This document shows, in pieces, positions 56,473 through 64,000 of a DNA stretch of 64,000 nt. The DNA comes from Hyphobacterium marinum (GTDB lineage Bacteria; Pseudomonadota; Alphaproteobacteria; Caulobacterales; Maricaulaceae): contig NZ_JAZDRO010000002.1 of NCBI RefSeq assembly GCF_036330325.1, positions 186,001 through 250,000 on the forward strand, in the 5' to 3' direction. Every line of letters starts with the position of its first letter. Position 1 is the first letter of the stretch. The translations under genes were made by a program, and so were the position numbers. Under the pieces are notes generated by a model. That model ran no database searches. It was not told where the DNA came from and was given only the letters and a program-made list of their open reading frames with translations.

Positions 56473-58382
56473 CCGCACACGCTGATCCCGATGCTTTCCG
56501 CCGCGCGCTGGTCATCGCCACGCGCGCCATCGCGCAGGACCGTGATCTGGAGGTGAAGTTCGGCGGCGAGATCGCCGGTTTCTCCAAGGGCCAGCTGGTC
56601 CTGCCCAATCCGGGCGAAAACGTCACCGGCGAAAGCGCTCGCGCCATTCGCGGCCGGGCCGACGCGCTGGCGCTGCGCCTCCTGCACCACAATGCGGGTC
56701 AGCATGCCGCCACCATGCCGCCGGGGTCGCAGGCGCGCGCCATACACGAAGCCGCCGAGCAGGCGCGCGTGGAGGGACTCGGCGCGCTCGCCATGCGCGG
56801 CGTCGCGGTCAATCTGGAAGAGGCGCTGAATGCCCGCGCCATCTCCAAGGGCTGGAACACGGCGACCGACCGGTCGCAGGCCCCGCTCGCCGAGGCCGTC
56901 GCCATGATGGTGCGCGAGCGCATCACCGGCCGCCCGGCCCCGGCCTCGGTCAAGGGGCTGATGAGCCTCTGGCGCGACGAGCTGGAAGAGAAGGCCGGCG
57001 ACACGCTCGACGCGCTGGCGGATTCTGCGGGCGATCAGAAGACATTCGCCAAGGCGCTGCGCCAGGTGATCCGCGATCTCGACCTTGCCGATGAACTCGG
57101 CGGTGACCCCGAAGAGTCCGAGGACGAGAGCGAGGACGATGCCGGGACCGACCGCGAAGAGCGCTCCGGCGAGGACGATGGCGACGAGCCGGAAAAGGGC
57201 GACGACGCCGACAATTCCGATGCCGAGGGCACGTCCGCCGACCAGGACGAGATCGACTACATGTCGGAGGAAAAACAGGCCGAGATCGACGCTGCGGACG
57301 AAGGCGGCGAGGCGCGCCGGGCCATGCGCCCCGACATTGTGCGCCCCGACGAGGCCGGTGCCGACAACTATCGCGTCTTTACGAAGGAATTCGACGAGAT
57401 CATCCGCGCCGAAGACCTCTGCGATGCGGAAGAACTCGCGCGCCTTCGCAAATATCTCGACCAGTCGCTCAAGGGCCTCGAAGGCGCGGTCGGCCGTCTC
57501 GCCAACCGTCTGCAGCGCCGCCTGATGGCCCAACAGCAGCGCTCCTGGAGTTTCGACCTTGAGGAAGGCGTGCTCGACACCGCGCGCCTGACCCGCGTCA
57601 TCACCGACCCGACCCTGCCGCTCTCCTTCAAGCAGGAGCAGGAGACCGAGTTTCGCGACACGATCGTCACCCTCCTGATCGACAATTCCGGCTCGATGCG
57701 CGGCCGGCCGATCATGGTCGCGGCGGCCTGCGCCGACATTCTCGCCCGTACGCTGGAACGCTGCGGGGTGAAGACGGAAATCCTCGGCTTTACCACCCGC
57801 GCCTGGAAGGGCGGCAAGTCGAAGGAGGCCTGGCTCGCCGCCGGCAAGCCGCCGCACCCCGGACGGCTCAACGATCTGCGCCACATCATCTACAAATCCG
57901 CTGACGAGCCGTGGCGGCGCGCGCGCGAACATCTCGGCCTGATGATGCGCGAAGGGCTGTTGAAGGAAAATATCGACGGCGAGGCCCTGCAATGGGCGTG
58001 GAAACGCATCGCCGCCCGGCCCGAACAGCGCCGGATATTGATGGTGATTTCCGACGGCGCGCCGGTCGATGACGGCACGCAATCAGCCAATACCGGCTCC
58101 TATCTGGAGCGCCATCTGCGCGAGGTGATCGCGACGGTCGAGCGGCGCTCCGAGGTGGAACTTCTCGCCATCGGCATCGGCCACGACGTAACGCGCTACT
58201 ACCGGCGCGCGGTGACGATCACCGATGTCGAACAACTCGGCGGTGCGATGACCGACCAGCTCGCTGCTCTTTTCGATCCTGATGCACCACAGCGTCAGAC
58301 GAGCGTCACATCTTCGACACCAAGCCCGGCTACACGCGGCCTGTCGAAACTGGATTTCTCAACGCTCGGAGCCCGGATTTGA
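56469..58382 (+). CDS. cobT: CobT-type VWA protein
   Basis: The 637-residue partner of CobS, with an N-terminal CobT domain, a very acidic linker (residues about 211-262) and a C-terminal VWA domain with the MIDAS motif DNSGS at 405-409. CobT binds CobS and, in cobaltochelatase, CobN. It is separated from cobS by two inserted genes, an unusual arrangement. The stop overlaps the next gene's TTG start. Confidence 0.95.
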   Translation: MTAHADPDAFRRALVIATRAIAQDRDLEVKFGGEIAGFSKGQLVLPNPGENVTGESARAIRGRADALALRLLHHNAGQHAATMPPGSQARAIHEAAEQARVEGLGALAMRGVAVNLEEALNARAISKGWNTATDRSQAPLAEAVAMMVRERITGRPAPASVKGLMSLWRDELEEKAGDTLDALADSAGDQKTFAKALRQVIRDLDLADELGGDPEESEDESEDDAGTDREERSGEDDGDEPEKGDDADNSDAEGTSADQDEIDYMSEEKQAEIDAADEGGEARRAMRPDIVRPDEAGADNYRVFTKEFDEIIRAEDLCDAEELARLRKYLDQSLKGLEGAVGRLANRLQRRLMAQQQRSWSFDLEEGVLDTARLTRVITDPTLPLSFKQEQETEFRDTIVTLLIDNSGSMRGRPIMVAAACADILARTLERCGVKTEILGFTTRAWKGGKSKEAWLAAGKPPHPGRLNDLRHIIYKSADEPWRRAREHLGLMMREGLLKENIDGEALQWAWKRIAARPEQRRILMVISDGAPVDDGTQSANTGSYLERHLREVIATVERRSEVELLAIGIGHDVTRYYRRAVTITDVEQLGGAMTDQLAALFDPDAPQRQTSVTSSTPSPATRGLSKLDFSTLGARI

Positions 58383-59347
58383 AACGTCTCGTCCTGATCG
58401 CTGCCCTTGCCCTGGCCGCCTGCGGAGGCGATCCGGGACCGGGTGCAATTGACGTGAACGCCGATCCCGTCGCCCTGCATCCTGACGCGCCGGACCGGAC
58501 CGACCTTGGTTCACTGACCTGGCGTGGCGGGCTGGTCCTGACGTCCGACGATGAACGGTTTGGCGGGCTCTCCGCCATCGAAGTCTATGAAGACGGCTTC
58601 TTCATTGCTGTCTCGGACTCCGCCTACTGGATTACCGGGACGATGACGTTTGACGAGGACGGTACACTGACCGGTCTGGAAGACGTCAGCCTTGCGCCGA
58701 TGCTGTCGGCACTGGGCGGGCCGCTGACCGGAACCGCCGCCGACGCGGAAGGGCTCGCCGATCTGGGTGGCGGACGCTTTGCCGTCAGCTTCGAGCGTGA
58801 ACACCGGATCGAGATCTACGATATCGGTGAGCGCGGCGAGCGCATGGCCACGGCCCTGCCGGAAAATTTCGGCGGACCGCCGGGTATCGAGCGCCTGCGC
58901 AATAATGGCGGCGTCGAGGCGCTGGCGACTGTCCCGGGCGGGCTGATGGCCTTCATCGAATATCCGATCATCGACGGACGCCCGCACACGATCTGGCATT
59001 TGCCGGACGGTGGCGCCCCGGAAGCCCATGACTTCCATGCCGAGGCCGGGTTCGGTCTGACCGGTGCGGACGTGCTGCCGGACGGTTCAATCCTGCTGCT
59101 GGAGCGCTTCTGGTCCCGCGATATCGGCAACCGGATCCGCGTCGCGCAGACCGATGAGGCACGGCTGACTGCCGGCGAGCCCGCCACCATCCTCGCGGCC
59201 TGGGGCACCGAGTCGACCATCGACAATCTCGAAGGCCTCGCCGTCGCCGAGGTGAATGGCGAAACCCGGCTCTTCCTTCTGTCGGACAACAATTATTCCG
59301 GTGAGCAACGCTCGCTGCTCCTCAGCTTCACCATCGAGGGGTATTAG
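58379..59347 (+). CDS. Phytase-like esterase-type lipoprotein
   Basis: A 322-residue lipoprotein (LIAALALAACGG lipobox) of the beta-propeller 'esterase-like activity of phytase' family: RFGGLSAIEVYEDGFFIAVS, DAEGLADLGGGRFAVSFERE, and TIDNLEGLAVAEVNGETRLF. The family's reaction in bacteria is unproven. A TTG start overlaps the cobT stop, so the two are co-expressed. Confidence 0.83.
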   Translation: MKRLVLIAALALAACGGDPGPGAIDVNADPVALHPDAPDRTDLGSLTWRGGLVLTSDDERFGGLSAIEVYEDGFFIAVSDSAYWITGTMTFDEDGTLTGLEDVSLAPMLSALGGPLTGTAADAEGLADLGGGRFAVSFEREHRIEIYDIGERGERMATALPENFGGPPGIERLRNNGGVEALATVPGGLMAFIEYPIIDGRPHTIWHLPDGGAPEAHDFHAEAGFGLTGADVLPDGSILLLERFWSRDIGNRIRVAQTDEARLTAGEPATILAAWGTESTIDNLEGLAVAEVNGETRLFLLSDNNYSGEQRSLLLSFTIEGY

Positions 59348-59442
59348 CCCCCTCACCCGGCCCTGACGGGCCACCCTCTCCCTCGAGGGAGAGGGAGGGG
59401 ACCCGGCCTGAAGCGATAGCGAAGGTTGGGGAGGGTGAGGGG
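59348..59442. repeat. Intergenic palindrome R7
   Basis: CCCTCTCCCTCGAGGGAGAGGG core, about 22 bp, with arms CCCCCTCACCC and GGGTGAGGGGG, between the lipoprotein and amidohydrolase genes, which converge here. It may serve as a bidirectional hairpin. Confidence 0.85.
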
Positions 59443-59447
59443 GAAAA

Positions 59448-61148
59448 CTATTCCCGCTCCCACGCCACGACACCATCAAGGATGGTCATTACCGGTTCAA
59501 CGGTGAGGATGTCGGCTTCCGGGATCGTCATGATGTCCTCAGAGAGGACCGTGAAGTCCGCACGCAGACCGACGGCGATGCGGCCCAGCTCGTCCTCGCG
59601 GAAGCTGGCATAGGCCGGCCAAGCGGTGAACATACGCAGGGCTTCCTGCCGCGTGACGGCCTGGTCCGGATTCCAGTCCTCGGTCTGTGTGCCATCAAGC
59701 CCGCGCCTTGCGACGGCCGCATAGAATTCGATACGCGGATCGCCGCGCTCGACCGGGGCGTCGGACCCGCCCGCGATGACCACACCGGAATCGATGAGCG
59801 TCCGCCAGGCATAGGCTCCGTCCAGACGGTCTGACCCCAAACGGTCGGGCGCGAAGAAAAGGTCACCGATGGCGTGGCTCGGCTGCATGGACGGGATGAC
59901 GCCCAGCTCGGCAAAGCGGGGAATATCGTCCGGATCGACGATCTGGGTGTGTTCGTCGCGCCAGCGCGGATCCGCGACCGCGCGGTCTTCCGGCGGGACG
60001 GCCGCGAGCGCTTCCTCGATCCAGTCGAGCAGCATGCGGTTTCCGCGGTCACCGATGGCGTGGATGTTCAGCTGAACGCCGTTCTGCAGGGCTGACACCA
60101 TGGCAGAGAGCGTCTCGTCCTCATCGCTCAACACCAGGCCGACATTGCCGCCATCGTCCGAATAGGGTTCGAGCAGCGCCGCACCGCGCGAGCCGAGTGC
60201 GCCGTCCATATACATTTTCACCGCGCGGGTGATGACGCGCCCTTCTGCGGCGATGCGCGGGGTTTGCTGCGCCAGCTCGGCCAGCCCGTCGGGATTGACC
60301 GAGATATAGGCCCGCACCGGCAAGCGGCCCTCTTCGGCCAGCCCTTCGATCATGTCGACATCGGACCAGGGCACAGACATGTCATGCGCACCGGTCCAGC
60401 CCATCGAGGCCATGACTTCGGCTCCCGTCGCATAGGCGTCAGCGCGTTGCTCGCCGGTCATGTCGCCCAGCAGCGCGTAAATCGGCCCCATCGCCGCGTC
60501 GATCAGCATGCCGGTCGGCTCGCCGTCTTCATCCCGCAGGATTTCCCCGCCGTCGGGCGGTGTCGATTCGGCGGTGATGCCGGCGGCTTCCAGAGCCGCG
60601 GAGTTCGCCACAAGCGCATGGCCGTCGGCGCGGACCAGAATGACCTGACGGTCGGGCGCAATGGCGTCGAGATCGTCCCGGTTCGGGAAGCGGCCTTCGG
60701 GCCAGTGCGTTTCGATCCAGCCGCGCCCGAAAACGACACCGCCGATATCTACGCCCTCCGCCGCGACATAGAGCCAGGCCTGCAGGTCCTGAATGGACTC
60801 GATCCCGGAAAGGTCGTGGGTCAGCTCGCGCTGGCCGACGCCGAGAACATGGACATGGGAATCGGTGAAACCGGGGTACATGGCCGCACCGTCGAGATCG
60901 ATGACGCGGGTATCGGGACCGCGATAGCTGTCCACCCCCGCCATGTCGCCGGCATAGACAATCCGGTCGCCGCGAACCGCAACGGCCTCGACCATGGGCG
61001 CGGCGTCATCGGCGGTGTGGATCGGCCCTCCTGAAATGATGAGGGTCGCGGCCGGTTCGACCGTCAGCCCGTTTTCCGGTTCCGGCCCGGCTTGCGGCGA
61101 ACAGGCAGCGGCAAGGCCAGCTGCGGCGGCGATCAGGATGGCGCGCAT
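59448..61148 (-). CDS. Amidohydrolase-family lipoprotein
   Basis: A 566-residue metal-dependent amidohydrolase of the YtcJ type, with a lipoprotein signal (GLAAACSP), metal-binding TDSHVHVLG near residue 96, a middle HAIGDRGNRMLLDW and SHAIGDLFF, and GSDAPVERGDPR in the C-terminal part. The substrate is unknown; N-substituted amino-acid or imidazolinone derivatives are typical of the group. Membrane anchoring on the periplasmic side is likely. Confidence 0.92.
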   Translation of the reverse strand: MRAILIAAAAGLAAACSPQAGPEPENGLTVEPAATLIISGGPIHTADDAAPMVEAVAVRGDRIVYAGDMAGVDSYRGPDTRVIDLDGAAMYPGFTDSHVHVLGVGQRELTHDLSGIESIQDLQAWLYVAAEGVDIGGVVFGRGWIETHWPEGRFPNRDDLDAIAPDRQVILVRADGHALVANSAALEAAGITAESTPPDGGEILRDEDGEPTGMLIDAAMGPIYALLGDMTGEQRADAYATGAEVMASMGWTGAHDMSVPWSDVDMIEGLAEEGRLPVRAYISVNPDGLAELAQQTPRIAAEGRVITRAVKMYMDGALGSRGAALLEPYSDDGGNVGLVLSDEDETLSAMVSALQNGVQLNIHAIGDRGNRMLLDWIEEALAAVPPEDRAVADPRWRDEHTQIVDPDDIPRFAELGVIPSMQPSHAIGDLFFAPDRLGSDRLDGAYAWRTLIDSGVVIAGGSDAPVERGDPRIEFYAAVARRGLDGTQTEDWNPDQAVTRQEALRMFTAWPAYASFREDELGRIAVGLRADFTVLSEDIMTIPEADILTVEPVMTILDGVVAWERE

Positions 61149-61198
61149 GTCATTTCCCCCAGACGTGGCATGTTACAGCCAACGTAGCGGTATCGGCG

Positions 61199-61230
61199 CA
61201 AAAGAAAACGCCCGCCAGTGTGGCGGGCGT
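61199..61230 (-). terminator. Rho-independent terminator of rpmB
   Basis: On the minus strand ACGCCCGCC and GGCGGGCGT pair over a 4-5 nt loop and are followed by TTTTCTTTT. It starts 30 bp after the rpmB stop codon. Confidence 0.85.
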
Positions 61231-61260
61231 CGTCAAACTCGTCGTGAAGCGGCGCGGCGT

Positions 61261-61554
61261 TTACGCGGCGGCTTCGGCCTGCTTCTTCTTCAGCGCGCGC
61301 TTGATCTTGGCAGCACGGGCCGAGAGGCCGGCATCGCGGGCCTTCAAGAGGTAGTTGTCCAGACCGCCGACATGGTCGACGCTGCGCAGCGTCTTGGCGG
61401 CAATGCGCAGCTTGTAGGTCTGACCCAGCGTTTCGGAGGCAAGGCTGACATCGCACAGATTCGGCAGGAACCGGCGTTTCGTCTTGTTGTTGGCGTGGGA
61501 CACGTTGTTTCCAACGACCGGACCCACACCGGAAAGTTCACAGCGCCGCGACAT
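61261..61554 (-). CDS. rpmB: 50S ribosomal protein L28
   Basis: A 97-residue ribosomal protein, starting MSRRCELSGVGPVVGNNVSH, with KTKRRFLPNL and a basic C terminus (KIKRALKKKQAEAAA), the long alphaproteobacterial form. AAGGA is nine bases upstream. It is transcribed alone with its own terminator. Confidence 0.98.
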   Translation of the reverse strand: MSRRCELSGVGPVVGNNVSHANNKTKRRFLPNLCDVSLASETLGQTYKLRIAAKTLRSVDHVGGLDNYLLKARDAGLSARAAKIKRALKKKQAEAAA

Positions 61555-61751
61555 GGCTTCACATCCTTGCAGTCAATATCGGTCGCGCCTGCTGGTGACA
61601 GCGGCGCGGGAGCGGGCGAGATACCCAAGCGCGGCCCTGCCGTCAAGCGCCGTGGGCCTTGTGCGGCGTTCATCTTGCAGTCGGGTTGGAGGGCGTATAC
61701 CCGTTCCTGCCGGGCGGGCATACAGTCAGAGTGTGACGGAGCACGTGAACC

Positions 61752-62567
61752 ATGTTGAACAAATTTGCCGGAATCCCTGCCCTGGCGTGCGCCGCGGCGC
61801 TGTCGGTGTCGGCCGCTGCCGATGATGCCGCCGCCCCGGCCCCGGTGTCCGGCGCGACCCAGTTCAGCGCCGTCTATTCGGGCTCGGTCCTGATTTTCCA
61901 GGTCGCCGACATCACCGTCTCAGGTCAGGTGTCCGCTGATACCTATTCGGCGAATGCGCGATTCCGTGCCGCCGGGCTGGCCGCCCTTTTCACCGATGCC
62001 GACATCGAGGCGGAAGTTTCCGGATACAATCGCGATGGCGGTCTGCAGCCCTGGCGCTACCGGCACCTCAACCACGCGAGTTCGAAGAACCGCGTCATCC
62101 GGATCGACTTCCCTGATGGCGTCGCGGAACCGGATATCGATCCCCCCTTCGGCTCGATGGGCGAACCACCGGCCAGCCATGCCCAGCGCACTGGCGCGAT
62201 TGACCCGCTGACCGGCATGTTCTCGCTGGCGATGAGCTTCCCGTCGCAAAACGGTGAACCCTGCCAGGGGTCTATTCCCGTCTTTGACGGCAAGGCGCGA
62301 TACGATCTGCGGCTGGAGTCCCATGGCACCGACCGGGTCCGCAACCGGGCCTTCCGGGGCGACGCCATTGTCTGCCACGCCTATTACGAACCGATTGCCG
62401 GTTATGATCCTGAAGATCAGCCGAGCGAGAGCGACATCGCCGATCCGGTCGTGCTATGGCTCGCGCCCTTTGCCGATGGCACGGTCTATTTCCCGGTCCG
62501 CATTCGCGCGAACGCCGGTTTTGGCGGTGTCACGGTCGAGGCCCGCTCGGTCACTATCGGGGGCTAG
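61752..62567 (+). CDS. DUF3108 domain periplasmic protein
   Basis: A 271-residue exported protein (signal peptide about residues 1-23) with the DUF3108 pattern: an FSAVYSGSVLIFQVADITVS start, GLQPWRYRHLNHASSKNRVI, and DPLTGMFSLAMSF. The family is common in Gram-negatives and likely periplasmic, with unknown function. It precedes the helicase by 76 bp on the same strand. Confidence 0.85.
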   Translation: MLNKFAGIPALACAAALSVSAAADDAAAPAPVSGATQFSAVYSGSVLIFQVADITVSGQVSADTYSANARFRAAGLAALFTDADIEAEVSGYNRDGGLQPWRYRHLNHASSKNRVIRIDFPDGVAEPDIDPPFGSMGEPPASHAQRTGAIDPLTGMFSLAMSFPSQNGEPCQGSIPVFDGKARYDLRLESHGTDRVRNRAFRGDAIVCHAYYEPIAGYDPEDQPSESDIADPVVLWLAPFADGTVYFPVRIRANAGFGGVTVEARSVTIGG

Positions 62568-62643
62568 ACCGCACGCAGCCCTCGCACAGGCGCGCCAATC
62601 ACCCTAAATGGGACGGTGCGCACCCGCGCGGTGAGGGTCACCC

Positions 62644-64000
62644 ATGACGGTCTATTCAGCGGTCACGACGGTCCTCGGACCGACCAATACCGGCAAGACC
62701 CACCTTGCCGTGGAACGCATGCTGGCGCGCGCGTCCGGGATTATCGGCTTGCCGCTGCGCCTCCTCGCCCGCGAAGTCTATGACCGCGTCGTCCGGGCCA
62801 AGGGCAGCCAAGCCGCGGCCCTCATTACCGGCGAAGAAAAGATCATACCGGCAAACGCGCGCTATTTCGTGTGCACGGTCGAATCGATGCCGACTGAAAT
62901 GCGCGCGGCCTTCGTCTGTGTCGACGAGATCCAGCTGGCGGCTGACCCGGAGCGCGGCCATGTCTTCACCGATCGCCTCCTGCATGCACGCGGCACCGAG
63001 GAGACGATGCTGCTGGGGTCGGATTCCATGCGCGGGCTCGTCCGGCATCTGGTCCCGGACGCGGTTATCGAGACCCGCGAGCGGTTTTCCACGCTGCGCT
63101 ATGCCGGACCGTCCAAGCTGACCAAGCTGCCGAGACGGACCGCCGCCGTCGCCTTCTCCAGCCAATCCGTCTACGCCATCGCCGAGCTCTTGCGACGCCA
63201 GAGGGGCGGCGCAGCCGTCGTCATGGGCGCGCTCAGCCCGCGCACCCGTAATGCCCAGGTCGAGCTCTACCAGTCCGGCGCGGTCGACTATCTCGTCGCT
63301 ACTGACGCGATCGGCATGGGGCTGAACATGAATGTCGACCATGTCGCCTTCGCCGAGGAGACCAAGTTCGACGGCCGCCGACGGCGTCCCCTCACCCCGG
63401 CGGAGATCGGCCAGATCGCCGGTCGCGCGGGACGTTTCCGCGATGACGGGCATTTTGGCGAAACCGGCGAGACGCGTCCCTTCGACCCGCACCTGGTGAC
63501 CGCTGTCGAGAATCACAACTTTGCACCCATCGAGCGCCTCTACTGGCGAAGCGAGCGGCTCGATTTCTCCAGTCTCGGATCCTTGCGGAAAACGCTGCAA
63601 CAACCCTCGCGCGACCCGGCGTTGAAACGGGTGCGCAACGCGGTCGATGAGCGCACGCTCGACATTCTTTCCAACGATCCGCGCATCGCCGATACGGCCC
63701 GCACGCCCGCCGGTGTGCGCCTGCTCTGGGAGGTCTGCCGGACGCCGGATTTCCGCAAGGTGACGGTCGATGCCCACGCCCGCCTGCTGACGCGGATCCA
63801 CGAGCATCTGACCGGCCCGGGCGAACGCCTGTCGTCTGATTACATGGCCGGGCAATTCAATCGGCTCGACGAGATTGGCGGCGATGTCCACGCGCTTTCC
63901 CAGAGGCTCGCCCAGGTGCGCACCTGGGCCTATGTCGCCCACCGCGGTGACTGGACCGAGGACGCGCTGACCTGGCAGGCGCGGGCCCGCGAGGTCGAGG
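62644..64000 (+). CDS. SUV3-like superfamily 2 helicase, 3' end beyond window
   Basis: The frame starts at the ATG at 62644 and is open to the last base, so the gene is partial. It has Walker A GPTNTGKT at residues 12-19, a DEIQLA motif near 94, TDAIGMGLNMNVDHVAF and GQIAGRAGRFRDDG, the helicase C-terminal motifs. The group resembles mitochondrial SUV3 RNA helicase and is widespread in alphaproteobacteria, where it is proposed to act with exoribonucleases. At least 452 residues are present. Confidence 0.93.
   Translation, partial: MTVYSAVTTVLGPTNTGKTHLAVERMLARASGIIGLPLRLLAREVYDRVVRAKGSQAAALITGEEKIIPANARYFVCTVESMPTEMRAAFVCVDEIQLAADPERGHVFTDRLLHARGTEETMLLGSDSMRGLVRHLVPDAVIETRERFSTLRYAGPSKLTKLPRRTAAVAFSSQSVYAIAELLRRQRGGAAVVMGALSPRTRNAQVELYQSGAVDYLVATDAIGMGLNMNVDHVAFAEETKFDGRRRRPLTPAEIGQIAGRAGRFRDDGHFGETGETRPFDPHLVTAVENHNFAPIERLYWRSERLDFSSLGSLRKTLQQPSRDPALKRVRNAVDERTLDILSNDPRIADTARTPAGVRLLWEVCRTPDFRKVTVDAHARLLTRIHEHLTGPGERLSSDYMAGQFNRLDEIGGDVHALSQRLAQVRTWAYVAHRGDWTEDALTWQARAREVE

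Noticed and set aside
56298..58082. 594-codon open frame antisense to cobT
   Set aside because: Shadow of cobT; composition is arginine/leucine-rich with no motifs.

Overview
The window comes from the chromosome of a GC-rich alphaproteobacterium, most likely a dimorphic, flagellated member of the Maricaulales/Caulobacterales (Maricaulis, Hyphomonas or Oceanicaulis type). The evidence is the pair ctrA and chpT within 3.5 kb, GANTC (CcrM-type) methylation sites clustered in the ctrA promoter, the flagellar pair fliI/fliJ, chemotaxis genes, and alpha-typical families (DUF4167, DUF1178, PTS-Ntr ptsP, cobS/cobT, SUV3-like helicase). I see no tRNA or rRNA gene, CRISPR array, transposase or prophage. 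Species-level identity cannot be decided from sequence alone.

Layout. 1-6.3 kb: 3' part of a TonB-dependent receptor (haem-receptor-like motifs), a small secreted protein, fliJ-fliI, and a large secreted protein divergent from ctrA. 6.3-11.5 kb: cell-cycle and motility block (ctrA, cheR, cheY, DUF1801, chpT, membrane-anchored M23 peptidase). 11.5-15.2 kb: accessory segment, a tetR-VOC-VOC-DUF1428 operon bounded by a 111-bp direct repeat that duplicates the start of a membrane-protein gene. 15.2-21.6 kb: clpB, DUF4167, prmC-MOSC-prfA. 21.7-29.8 kb: mixed small operons (Sel1-like, MAPEG, LOG/threonine aldolase, tandem retropepsin-PDZ, Spx/ArsC-like plus zinc peptidase, ispG and rodZ). 29.9-38.3 kb: ptsP-lysC, ubiG, DUF1178-nitrilase-grxC-comF, methyltransferase, Flp-like fragment and mutT. 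38.3-49.4 kb: ppiC, secA-GNAT, accA, xerD with two upstream partners, aroK-aroB-corC. 49.4-52.5 kb: glutathione-dependent formaldehyde detoxification (fghA, frmA) with yaiI and a DUF559 gene between them. 52.6-59.4 kb: bolA, J-domain protein, cobS, two inserted genes, cobT, lipoprotein. 59.4-64 kb: amidohydrolase, rpmB, DUF3108 and a SUV3-like helicase that runs off the end.

How genes work together. ChpT passes phosphate from CckA (not in the window) to CtrA, which in this group controls flagellar, chemotaxis and division genes; several targets or plausible targets lie beside it. prfA-MOSC-prmC are translationally chained, so release factor 1 and its methyltransferase are co-produced. FrmA and FghA are consecutive steps of formaldehyde oxidation. 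CobS and CobT form an AAA+/VWA pair, here without a visible cobN.

The points most worth a second look are: six GANTC sites in 151 bp before ctrA; three contiguous GANTC sites abutting a TetR operator; the 111-bp repeat around that operon; the low-GC secreted gene coupled to cobT; a Flp-pilin reading frame with no start codon; a palindromic intergenic repeat family (seven copies) that flanks a DUF559 gene and enters the fghA coding region; and a 46-codon membrane-protein gene too short for routine calling.
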